From Tetrastigma voinierianum (Eukaryota; Streptophyta; Magnoliopsida; Vitales; Vitaceae), in assembly GCA_016808115.1 (NCBI GenBank), contig JAEQBH010001503.1, forward strand, positions 620,001 through 684,000: a stretch of DNA of 64,000 nucleotides. Direction: 5' to 3'. Below the pieces are notes generated by a model that ran no database searches, had not been told where the DNA came from, and worked only from the letters and a program-made list of their open reading frames with translations. How positions within the stretch are numbered: position 1 is the first letter of the stretch; each line of letters begins with the position of its first letter. The translations under genes and the position numbers were made by a program. Positions 10,817-22,500 of the stretch are shown piece after piece.

Positions 10817-13800
10817 ATGGGTTGCATTAGCTCGAAGCAGGCGGGGTCTGCATCTCCAGATTTCGATATCTCGGAGGCCATTGAGGATGACGGGTCGGTG
10901 ATTTCCGCTTCCTCGTCCAAGCAGCGAGGTGCCTTAGACGGGGATCCGCCAAGAAGGCGAAGAAAGTGAGGAAGGAGGAGAAGCAGCTTGACCATTTCAG
11001 TGACAAGAAATCTGTGGAGGGGAAGGAGGAGGTGCCCAAGAACAATGCGTGTCTCGAATTGCAGAGGTCCAACAAGGAGAGCGTTGATGAAAAGAGTTCC
11101 TTCAGTGTAAGGTTTGGGAATTTGCATAAGGTAGAAGCCGAGCAAGTCGTCGCCGGATGGCCTTCTTGGCTCAGCGCTGCTGCCGGAGAGGCCATTCATG
11201 GATTGCTGCCCCTCAGAGCCGAATCATTCGAGAAATTGGAGAAGGTAACCTTTTCTTCCTTTTTCTACTTCCTAGCAATTCCAAATACAATTACGTTGTC
11301 AAATTCAAACAAATTACAATCCCATCATGTATCATATTCAATCCCAATTCATAGATGCATTGGCTGGCAACTTCTGTATTGAAATGGATCTTCTCCATAG
11401 ATAAAAGGGTGGATTGCAGCTAGGACTTACATGGTTTTTAGAGTTGAGGAAGAAGCATTTTTCTTATTAAGCAGCTAGAGATTACATTTGTATATTTTAT
11501 TCTAGGTGGTTGGGGAGGGAGACCGATTCAACTAAACATTATATGCTAGAAGTTTCCAGATGACACACTGCATGTTGATTGTTACTTGATCATCCTCAAG
11601 CAGAAACATCTATTATTATAATTTAATAGTTGGTGAATATTGATCATGATACAAGGAATGCCGTTTGTAATGTTTCATCTGGACCAAGAATTGCAGAGTA
11701 ACTAGTCATGTGCCAAGGTTTAAGGAACTTTGATCTATCAAAAACTGCGAAATTTGAACATTTCCGTGGAGCCTATTTGCAGGTGACCAGAGGCATAGAC
11801 TTTGTGAGGCTTTACATAAACTTGGACTGATAGGATTTTAGGTTAGGATGACAATGCCGTTATGTTTTATCATCTGCATTTATCTGCTGATGGTATGTTT
11901 GCCTTTCCCTATACAATTTTACCATTTTTGGCAAGAATACTTATCAACTCCTATTGTTGACATGTAGATTGGACAAGGTACATATAGCACTGTGTATCGA
12001 GCACGTCATGTTGAAACTGGGAAGATTTTTGCCCTGAAGAAAGTGCGTTTCGACAATTTTCAACCAGAGAGCGTCAGGTTTATGTCACGAGAAATTTCCA
12101 TTCTCCGCAGGCTTGACTATCCAAATATCATGAAATTGGAGGGGATAATTACTTCTAGAATATCATGTAGCATGTACCTTGTGTTTGAATACATGGAACA
12201 TGACCTTGCTGGATTAGTATCCTGTCCCGACATCAAGTTCAGTGTTGCACAGGTTCACTCATATACTAACTATCCAGAGATTTGTGTTTTTGAACTTTGG
12301 TTTTTGTTTTTAACATTTTTCCTGCATCTTCTGTTGGTCATAAAAATTGAGATTCACATTTTTCCTGCATTTTGTTCTTCTTCTTTGCAATTAAAACTTC
12401 AAATGACTTAATTTTTATAATTCGATTTGCCCTTTCATGCAGGTTAAGTGCTATATGCAGCAGCTACTATCTGCAGTTGAGCACTGCCACTTACTTGGTG
12501 TAATGCATAGAGACATCAAAGCATCCAATATTTTGGTAAACAACGAAGGAGCTCTGAAGTTGGCAGATTTCGGATTGGCAAATATTCTTAGGCCAAATCA
12601 CAAACAAATACTAACCAGTCGCGTGGTGACTTTATGGTATCGTCCTCCAGAACTTATACTAGGATCAACAAGTTATGGAGTATCAGTGGATCTATGGAGT
12701 GTTGGCTGTGTATTTGCAGAACTTCTGATTGGGAAGCCTCTTTTCAAGGGAAGAACAGAGGTGAGATTGCATAATTAGTGAGCCTGTGCTTTTTCCGACT
12801 TCATGTATTCTTTTATCCTAACTCATGAAAGAAGCCATTGTTGAATTTTAGACAAAGCTACTTATTAGGTGAGAGTGACTTATAGGAAGAAAGTCTGAAT
12901 TTCACAAGAACAAAGAGGCAACACAAGGAAAAAGAATATATTGCAGAGGTTATAAGGATGGTCCAAAATCTTTTCCTTTTTGTCTTGTGGACCACTTCTC
13001 ACTCCTCAAATGCATATGTCACTCCTCATTTGCATTCATAAATGAAGTAAAAGTCTACATAAATTCCAAATGAACTTTGGGAATCCTTCTGTTGCTACCT
13101 AGGACTCAAAATGGAAAATGTTATGAAATGGTGGTCTTGTATGGTCATGTAATGAATTTATGATGTATCTGTCCTTGTTTCTTTGGTAGCTCAAGTCAAT
13201 GATTGCTCTCCATCCATAAACAGGTTGAACAATTACATAAAATCTTCAAGCTTTGTGGTTCTCCACCTGAAGAGTACTGGAAGAAGTCTAAATTTCCTTA
13301 TGCATCTATGTTCAAGCCCCAACATCCTTATGAAAGTATTCTCCGGGAGAGGTTCAGAGAATTCCCAATTACTGCACTGAACCTAATCGAAACTCTTCTT
13401 TCTGTGGAACCCCACAAGCGTGGGACTGCCTCCTCTGCCCTTATGTCTGAGGTAAACCCTAGCCGAAAATATTAATCTTCTCTAACTAAATTCATGATAA
13501 TTGCTCATCCTTATAGGCTATTTCCATCGTTTACATTATTATGAAGATCCTCATAAGTCATAATGTCCATCACCAAATTTCTCATCATGTACCCTTTTTT
13601 CACAGTATTTTAACACAAAACCTTATCCATGTGAACCATCAAGCTTGCCAGAGTACCCACCAAACAAAGAAATTGATGCAAAATATAGGGACCAAGCACG
13701 GAGGTAAGCAGTTCCATTCTTTTCTTTTTCCAACTTATTTGAGAATTGATTTTACTCTGAAATATTATATTTATTTAAACTAAAGGATTTGATGTTGCAC

Positions 13801-15107
13801 TTACTTATACATCCTTTATCTGCATTTTGTTCACATACATAATGCAACATCTTTATCAAAGCATCTTGCCCATCATGAACCCCGTTATCTAAATCATTGA
13901 CCTAGAAATTCCCATCTATTTATTGTAATCATGTCATTTTTCTTAACCATATTTTGGGTCAAACCATGAAGCCATTGGAAAGGAAAATCAAGCTTTGGGC
14001 ATAAACAACAATTCCCAGTATGGATCCATAAAGTTATATCTAATTTACATTCTAAATGCTCTATTTACAGGAAAACTGCAGGTTTAGTGAGAGGCTCTGG
14101 AGTGCTAAGGAAGCCGAGAAAATCTCGCACCTCTTCACAGGAACCAAATAATAGCATTAAATTTGCTACAACAGAGGTTCTTTTTCACTCACTGACTCAT
14201 CTAGAAGAAAGCTGGTTTTTTTTGTCTGGTGAATGGAAACTAGGGACGAGAAATCTTACAAACTTCTACTAAACAAAGAATCACAAACGTTGGAATTAAT
14301 ACTAGGAAAGTTCGACCACCAAACGTTAGAATTAATACTACTACCAATGCCTTTCTTAGCTAAGCAATCTAGTTGTTAAAACATACTCATATGTTCAAGG
14401 TAATCTATGCAGTCCAACACCCATTATTCTCGTAGAAACAGTGGCAGCGGTAGTGCACGTATTTCCAAGGGAAATGGGGACGCTTTGACTACGGGGATTC
14501 AGAGAAGCCTTCATTTGAGACAAGTTCACAGATTTCCCTGGTATCCAATGTATCCAAAGGGGACTTTCTTTTCCAAGTTCCCAAACAAGTCACAGCCCCA
14601 AGTAGCTTTGCATGGGCGGGGAAAAGGAAAAAAGAGCATACTGCACCTCCAAGAACCTACAGTAGGTGTAGTTCAAAATATAGCGCAGTAGAAACATTGG
14701 ACGTGGTCGAAGAAAACAGTGCATTGGAATTCCAAGAACAAGAACTAGAAGAACCCCATGAAGTTTCAGAAGAGATGACCAAGCCAGTGAGGAAGCAGCG
14801 AATCCAATTCGATTCTTATGATACATGTGAATTGTACCATTCTCAGGAATTTGCAGCTGCTACAAGGCACAATCCGGTAATGCCATCGATTCTTAATGCT
14901 TACACAAGTCAATAGTCGCCGTCGTCCCCTTTTCACCCCCACTTCTTCTTCCATTTGAAATTGAGATTATGTCTGAAAATGTAACAGAGTATGAAGGATG
15001 ATCACCTAGAAGGAGTTGAGTTCTCCCATAGAGAGGATAAACTCTTGCAAAGACGAGAGCGCCAGATACGCGAAGCAACTCAAATACCATGGCTGCAAAA
15101 GGTATAA
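10817..15107 (+). CDS. IBS1: CDK-like Ser/Thr kinase, IBS1/CRK type, with N-terminal MGC lipidation motif
   Basis: Exons: 10817-11244, 11968-12252, 12443-12760, 13224-13451, 13606-13703, 14071-14176, 14413-14876, 14988-15107. The protein starts MGCISSKQ, a myristoylation/palmitoylation signal, so membrane attachment is expected. Exon 1 ends FGNLHK...GWPSWLSAAAGEAIHG, typical of plant CDK-like kinases. Exon 2 holds the glycine loop GQGTYSTVY, the catalytic Lys in ALKKV and a PESVRFMSREI helix in place of PSTAIRE. Exon 3 has HRDIKASN, DFGLA and the T-loop TLWYRPPEL. Exon 4 has EEYWKKSK and ALNLIETLLSVEPHKRG. The C-terminal tail includes SSFAWAGKRKK and LLQRRERQIREA. All junctions keep phase, but exons 1 and 7 are each one base short (frameshifts near 10900-10940 and at the GGGG near 14496). 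The end may instead use a GT at 15102. IBS1 acts in BABA-induced priming; that role here is inferred. Confidence 0.87.
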
Positions 15108-15523
15108 CTTACAAGAAGATGAAATTTCAAAAAACTTTAGTAGTGTGATTAAGACTGAACGATATTATAGCATGTGGGAAGGAAATGGAAGTGTGGATAA
15201 TTTGATTGTGTGTTTTTGCAGTTGTATGAGGATTAGGAAGTGAGGGTGGAGGAGGCCCAGGTGGAGATGACGATGATGATGAACAGAATCAGAATCGGAA
15301 TCTGAATCAGAATCAGAGTCGTCGTTTGAGTAGTAGTAGGCATTAAAGCATACAATGAAATTATCTACTTCATTGTATCTGGGATGTCAAACACAGCACC
15401 GAGAGAAAGCTGCTTCGAGGGATATATGCTGTTTCTTTCTCGAGGTTTTGGCCCCCCAAGTTTTGTTGCTACCTACCATTCCCATTTGTACTGAAAAGGA
15501 AGAAACAGATGCAAGATAAAAAA

Positions 15524-15554
15524 AGAAGAAGAAGAAGAAGAAGAAGAAGAAGAA
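15524..15554. repeat. (GAA)n microsatellite
   Basis: Ten or so GAA/AAG units in the probable kinase 3' region. Confidence 0.9.
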
Positions 15555-16233
15555 AAGTTGATATGTTATAATGAAATGGAGTAGCAATGAAAGTGGAGGT
15601 GATTCAGTCTTTTTTCTTTTCTTTTATTTATTTGATAGATTCATTTCATTACAGGCTCCAAAACTTGGAGGAGTCTAATTTAGGATACCATGTAAAAACA
15701 CACTTTTGGAAATGCCCATGTTACAGTTTGTTTGAAAACACTCCTCCCTTGACATAGACTCTTTCTTTTTTTTTTTTTTTTTTTTTACAGCTAAACATGT
15801 TAGTTATAATATCTGCTCGCTTTTTTTTTCTTTATACTAAATACCTTAGCCATAACATCCGTATCGCGACTCATGAGATTGTGAGTTAGTAAATGAGTCA
15901 CCCTAACTCATTTCGGGAGTCTGGTTATAAATCTGGCCGAGCTTAATCCTACACTTCTATTCGGCCATTTTCGACCAACCCAAATTTCATAGGTTATAAG
16001 CCAAAAACTTTAAAATGTTTAAAAAATTTGACTTACAATTCATCATTCTTCAAATAAAATAAATAATATACAAATATATAATAATAATTAATATATAAAA
16101 TGATTGAGTCTAAACAATATAATAATAGTGAAGACACTTAAATAAATAAATAATGCTAAAACCTGTTATAACAAAATTATCAAACTAACTAACTAAATAG
16201 TACAAAAACAAACTACTCTGAAGTATCAAATGA

Positions 16234-16347
16234 AATTTCATATGCTTATAATATTCATCCTCGACCTCATTATATTCAATAATAACACGTAATTTCATAT
16301 GCTTATAATATTCATCCTCGACCTCATTATATTCAATAATAACTCGT
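16234..16347. repeat. 57-bp tandem duplication
   Basis: Two adjacent copies beginning AATTTCATATGCTTATAATA (16234 and 16291), differing only at the end (AACACGT versus AACTCGT). Confidence 0.93.
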
Positions 16348-17346
16348 GATTCCACATTACAAATGATTTCACAAGAAAGATGTACATCCTTCCCATAGTG
16401 GTTGAATTATCATCATTTATTAATTAATTTAAAATGTTAACAACATAAATTTCATTTATGTTTGGAATAAAAAGAATATTTTTCCAAAACTGCTAAAAGA
16501 TATAATTATATTATGAAAGAAATTAATGTATAATTTTTGTTAATTATTTTTAAAATAACATTATTTTGTTATTAACATTGGTTTAAGTAATAAAATTATT
16601 AAAAATATAATAAAAAAATAAAATTGTAAATATTTAAAATAAGATTAATGAGAGAAATAAATATATGTTCAATATTAAAAGTATAATTCAAATGCATTTT
16701 GTAAATTTTCATAGATGATTTTTTAAATATTAAATTATATATTTAGAAATTAAAAATAAAATAGTTAAAATAACAAAGTTTAATATATTAATCATATATT
16801 ATAATAATAATAATTTTTAAAACCCCTATGTTATAAAAGAAATAACGAAAATATCAAATTTTATAAATGAATACTTGAAAATCTTAATTATTAACTAATT
16901 ATTTAAAAAAAATTAAATAAAAATTTCAAACCAATCAAGCTAACCTAAACCAAACTCACGACCACACAAAACGGATTGCACTCCAACCCTCCAAAAATTT
17001 CAGCCTAAAAATGATTTGACCCATCGAACAACTCATATTATCGCCTCTGATACCCTCCCTATCCCATATATGCCTTATTTGCTTCCTGGAAGCCATGCTT
17101 CAAAGTATTCATACAAATATTAGAAGACAAAATACAACATTAAAAATAAAATTATTTTCAAGCTTAAAACATTTCAATTTTGTAGAAAGTTAAAAATATT
17201 TTTTTTAAATTTAGCAACAAAAATAGTTTAGAACTTCAGATAAAAAAAAAAAAGCAACTTTTCAAAGAGCAAGCTCTTCTTGGAAAAAAAAACATCCTCA
17301 TTCTTTTGTTGACAAAAATGAAAAATCCTTTCCATAGTACTTTTAA

Positions 17347-17722
17347 GGCTAGGTTTGGTTCCAAAAAGAAAAAGCTAGAAAAAGGCGTGTGAAAAATCAA
17401 TTTCCAAATGTAGATAAAATGAAAATTATGAGAAAAATATCAAAAAAAAAAAAAAAAACTGTCGTGCTCCCATCATTATTTTCCTTAAAAATTAATATAA
17501 ATAAATTAAAAATTATATTTTAATATTATACAACGTTTCATACTATGCATATACTCTATATAATATTTTATTCCTTATTTTCAATAAAATCTAAAATAAA
17601 TTTCTTATATTTTTCATAAATAAACAAATAAGATAATATTTGTATATAGCCTATGAATCAACCAGGAACCATTTTAGTTTTCTTTCCTTCGACATTTTCC
17701 GGGAACCAAACAAAACATAGCC
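17347..17722. mobile_element. MITE-like element with ~20-bp terminal inverted repeats
   Basis: The left end GGCTAGGTTTGGTTCC is mirrored at the right by GGGAACCAAACAAAACATAGCC. The 376-bp interior is AT-rich without an open frame. The short TIR plus small size fit a non-autonomous hAT-like MITE, but a target duplication is not clear. Confidence 0.5.
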
Positions 17723-17879
17723 TATGAATTTACTTGGTTTCTCATTTTCGGATTTTCCCACCTTCCTTGAATTGTCTTCATTTTTAAAACTAATAAAAGT
17801 TATAAAACATACTGCTAGATGGCTGCTAATGAAAATCTGAACCCTAACTCTCAGAATATAAGGAAAGTAAAAACAAGAA

Positions 17880-18340
17880 CCCTAATTTGAAAGCTTGAGG
17901 CACCGATTTTCCAAACGAAACGCAATTTTCGGTCGTCAAATCCAATTGAAAGAAGAAAATAAATGTAAAATCAACAACCCAAAGAAAAGGAAAGAAAGAG
18001 AGAGAGAGAGAGAGAAAGAGAAATGTCGGGAAATCCCCTCGCTTAGGGCTGCAGAAACTGGAGCAGCAAAGCGGCCATGGATTCCCAAATGCTAATATAC
18101 GCCCATCGCACGATTACAAGGAATCGATGCGCCACGATTAATTGATAAACCTCTCCCGTGGAATACCACGCCACCCCTTATCTCACGGGGGAAGCGCTCG
18201 GCCTAGGGCGATTATTTTTCACTTCTCCCTTCCCTATCCTCCATTTATACATCCCTCCTTAAACCCTAACCCTAATCCTAACCTTTCTTCCCCTTTTCAC
18301 CATTCTCTTTCCACATATTCACCTCTATGTCCTCAGCTTT
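17880..18340. promoter_or_regulatory. Orphan promoter-like block: GA tract, GC-rich segment, teloboxes
   Basis: A GA tract (about 17996-18016), a GC-richer segment (18020-18230) and AAACCCTAACCCTAA (18261-18275, telobox motif typical of plant ribosomal-protein and replication promoters) occur together with no gene beside them. It could be the remains of a lost gene's 5' end. Function is inferred. Confidence 0.25.
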
Positions 18341-19541
18341 ATTTCAATTTTTTTTAAATAATGTTTTTGGAGGAAAAAAACTAAACTTTGATTTTCGGTT
18401 TGGTATTTATTTAAACTAAAAATCTACCAACATGGTTAACCCTTTTTTTAGTTAAGCGATTAACCAAAAAACTGATTTATTATATATCTTATATATAATA
18501 TATAAATATTTGGTTAAAAGACATTAAATAACCATAAATTTACGAATCTAACCTTTCTCAAATTTTTTTATTGAAAAATGACTTATTATAGACCAAAATG
18601 TATTTATTTATTTCATATATTTACATTATCTCTAAAAAGAAAAAGTTATTTTTACAAGAAAATAAAGCCATTATTGTCAAAATCAAGCCAAAAATTGACA
18701 AAATGTCAAATTTCCAAAATCGAATTTTCAAAAGATCTTTTAATCAAATCATCCTATTATATAATACTAATATTATATATTATATACATTATATTTTACT
18801 ATAATATATAATATAAAAACAATATTATATATGATTTTAATATTATACTAATATTATATCTAATATTCATTGTATTTTATAATTTTAATATGATATTAGT
18901 ATTATTTTTTTCATTGGTTAATCGAAACCATGATTTTCATATTTTGTAAACCGAAACCAAGATTTAAATAAAACAAAAACAAAAACAAAGAGGATAAATT
19001 GGGTTAACCTATTTTTTCAATTCAGTTTCGATGAAATGGTTTTTGATTTGATAATTTTAAAGATATATTTGCACCTTATAAACTTAAATCAATTTTGAAG
19101 GTTTGGTTATTTTTTTGACAACTAAACATTTTAGTTATAATATAGTAAACTGTCCCCACTGAAACTCGAAAGTCGAACCCGAGACCCCCTCCCTCTACAC
19201 TGCATTTTTGAAATATTGAATGTTCTACAACATCATATAGACATATCGGACGGTCTCTTTTTATTTGAGTAGGAGAAGAATGGGGTTGGTATGATATGAA
19301 TGAAGATGAGGAGACCACCTTTATTTATGTCACTGCAGAAAACTCTCCCTTTTCCTTTTGATTGATACAAGGCAGGAAGGTCTACTGCAGAGGGATCGAA
19401 AATTGTGTACATAATTAAGAGAGAGGAGAGAGAGAGAGAGAGAGAGACCCTTAGATCATCCTCCATATTCTCAGTGTCAATATTAAAAAAAAAAAAAAAA
19501 AGACTAGTATAATTGTGAAGTATAAAGTGTATATCTTACAC

Positions 19542-22500
19542 TCACTCTCTCATAATATCCTCAGCAAGTGTTACAATTGTGGGTATTTGGCCGTGATCAA
19601 TGAACTCTATCTTGTTTAGTCTCACACAGCACAGCATTTGCTCTGGCAGTTCTTCTGGTTTCTGTGCCTGTGTTTTGTCAATTATCAGTAGAGTATAAGA
19701 GGTCAGCTTCCAAAACTTTTCATAAACTACTTTCTAATTTCAAATTTCGAATTTCAAATTTCGGGTTTAAAAAACCAATGAGCTTGATGATACCTGGATG
19801 GTTAAACCCAGATCTATGATTCCATTTCTCAAACGCTCTCTGAAGGCTTCAAGACCTTTCCTTGCTATGAAGCTGAACCTATGAATGTCCAGATCAATCT
19901 CAAAGTAATTGGGTCCCTGCATGGGAGACAAAGACGAGAACCAAAATCATTACTCATTGTTGGGTGTGCATTCAAAGTCTCACAATGTCCCATATCGGTT
20001 AGGAATGAGAAGATTTGTGATGAATATATAAGCATGGACAATATCCAATTATCCTTACCCTGTAGAAGTTGTGCTGAGGTCGTGAGAGGACGGGTTTTTC
20101 ATTGTAAGCCTGTAAGAGCTTCTTTTCTGTAGAATTCAATTGAAGGTCCTCAGGATTAACCACCCCAGCCATGATCTTTAGCCTTTCTCTAAAAGGAACT
20201 GTCGACTCTTTCGCAAAACCTTTCACCTTTTCCATATCATCCTCAATCAGTTTCTGCAGCATAAACACAAAAAAAAAAAAAATGTTTTCAACCAGCTGCA
20301 AATTCTATACTAACTGGAGATTAGATTAAATGTGAAATTGCTTGCAAACAATTAGGGAAAAAAATTTGAAATTTAACTCAAACACATGCACATATCGCGG
20401 AGATCCAGTGGTTCAAATTGGCAGAGTTGATCAGAATAAGGTTACCTTGATGCTGTCCTGAAAGTGGGAAGAGATATCTTTTTCGAAAGTCTCGGAAACT
20501 TTGAAGTACAGTATGAGGCTCATCCCTTCCCCATCACTTTCACCACTGAACATAGCAGCAGGATATGTGGGCAACTGCCACAAGGAAAACAATAATACAA
20601 TTAGATATAAGGACTTCACTTTGCATGTCATACAGTAATATTCTGTTCTTATAAGGACTCGAACCCAGAACCTCCCACACCCCATCACATTCATTACCAC
20701 TCGAGCCAAGCCTCAAGAGCCTATATTTTTGGTTTGTAGTATGTTTAGGATATCACAGCCAATCATGCTAATGAGGCTTGGCTCAACAATTAAGGGTTGA
20801 ACGGGGCATATGGAAGGGATTATGTTCGAGTCTCTATGAGAACAAAATACTACAACATTGTATTTCAAAGTAAATAGATGTAAAAAAAAAATCACAGTCA
20901 ATCGTATGGTCTAATAATATTTCTATTTGAAGTATTTTTAGTAGAAATATTTAATATAATCACATACATTAAAAAAAAAAACACTATGAGTGAATTTCCA
21001 ACCTTGTTAGTGCCATAGAAAAGATGGAGTAACAAAGAAATATAATGAAAAGAGGAATCACCTGGATATTAACAATGAGGAGTGAAGGAACCTTCCCCTC
21101 TGCTTTCACATTTGGCAGCTCGAGGTGTTGGGCAACGTGATTTATCTTTCTCGGGCACATAAATAAATCGACGCCAAGTGGCATATATGGAACAAGGCTT
21201 GAGGCAGGGACCTTCTTCTTATCTCTGCATAGCAACGCCAGAGAACAAACCTTGATAAGTAAGCAAGTATGTTATGTTTACTACTAAAGAAAATTTACAG
21301 AGCCTAAACTTAATAGCATACTTGAAATAGGTCACTCCTCGGAGCTTAAAAACTGAGGGTGAAACCTCATACCAGCATCCTGGACTTTGCTTCTCTCCCG
21401 TAGAAGATGGAATTTGAAGCCCTGCCCTGGGACGATACAAGAATCTTTTTGATGCACCTAACACAAAAAATATTTCCTATAGACATCAAGGAATGAACCA
21501 AGGAATGAACCTCAAAATACAAAATTAGGAACTTAGTTCCACAAAATAGAGCATACTTACAATATTCAGTCTTTTCTTCTCCATCACATGATTTCCTCTT
21601 GAAAGAAAACCGGATAACTGTTGAAGTCCTTCTTTGAGATTGTGGACTCAAACATGGTTGATTAAAAATCTTGTCACTGAAACTAACATTGGGAACCAAC
21701 AGAGGAGGCAAACCGGGCATCAAGGTGTTATCTAGAGTTCTCTCCACAGAATCGCGCCTACCCTCTTTTAGATTGCTATTAAAGCTTCCGTAAGAATGGT
21801 CTAACATCATCTTCTTCTTAGTGCTAACTTCGTCGATCTTCCCTAAGCACGAAAGCTCATAACCCTGGGCACTTATAACTGAGAATCCATTTGCTTCCTT
21901 GTATTCATCTTTGCTTAAAAACTTCTCAGATATACCTCCATCTGCTTTCAAAATCCTTTCATGGTATTCTTCATATTTACCGCCATTATCCACGAAGCAT
22001 GATGACGTTTCATACTGAAGCACTTGACCACACGAGCCAGTTCCAATTGGATTTGCATCTAGGGGAACAAAGTCTTCTGCAGGCAGAGAGAGGAAAAAAA
22101 TAGATGTTTAACAAGAAATGAATAAATAGTTTGCATATTTCATCAAATATGAAAGTTATGTCCTTTAGTAAACAGAGCAAGTCGTGTTTTAGTTCCATGT
22201 ATCTCATGAAGCTATCCAAAATTGCATCATTTCTGTTCATCTTGTCGTCTACTATGTCAAAATTGCACATCACAAAAACCGTTCTTATTATGTAAATATA
22301 GCTGAAGAAAGGCTGATGTTTTTTTTACCTCCATGCACACTAGAGTAGTCATCATCCGAATCAGAATCCAGAACACTGGCGGTGTCAAACCAAGCTTCCT
22401 CTAGGCAAATTGCTGCAAACATGTTCACTTCCAAGTCAGTTTCAGAATTGTTAATCTGTCGATCCCATGAATTTCAATGCTTCAAAACTGCCAGTAATTT

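Larger units (their letters stand above)
15108..19541. other. Intergenic spacer between the kinase and EDR2-like genes (tail-to-tail)
   Basis: The first ~450 bp is probably kinase 3'UTR and includes a low-complexity CAGAATCAGAATC stretch (about 15282-15320). Then AT-rich DNA with a GAA tract, a 57-bp tandem duplication, a TIR element, a telobox/GA-rich promoter-like block (17880-18340) and further AT-rich DNA with (AT)-rich palindromic stretches near 18750-18900. No gene is supported. Confidence 0.6.

Noticed and set aside
18261..18275. Interstitial telomere array
   Set aside because: Only about two CCCTAA units; a telobox promoter motif or chance is sufficient explanation.
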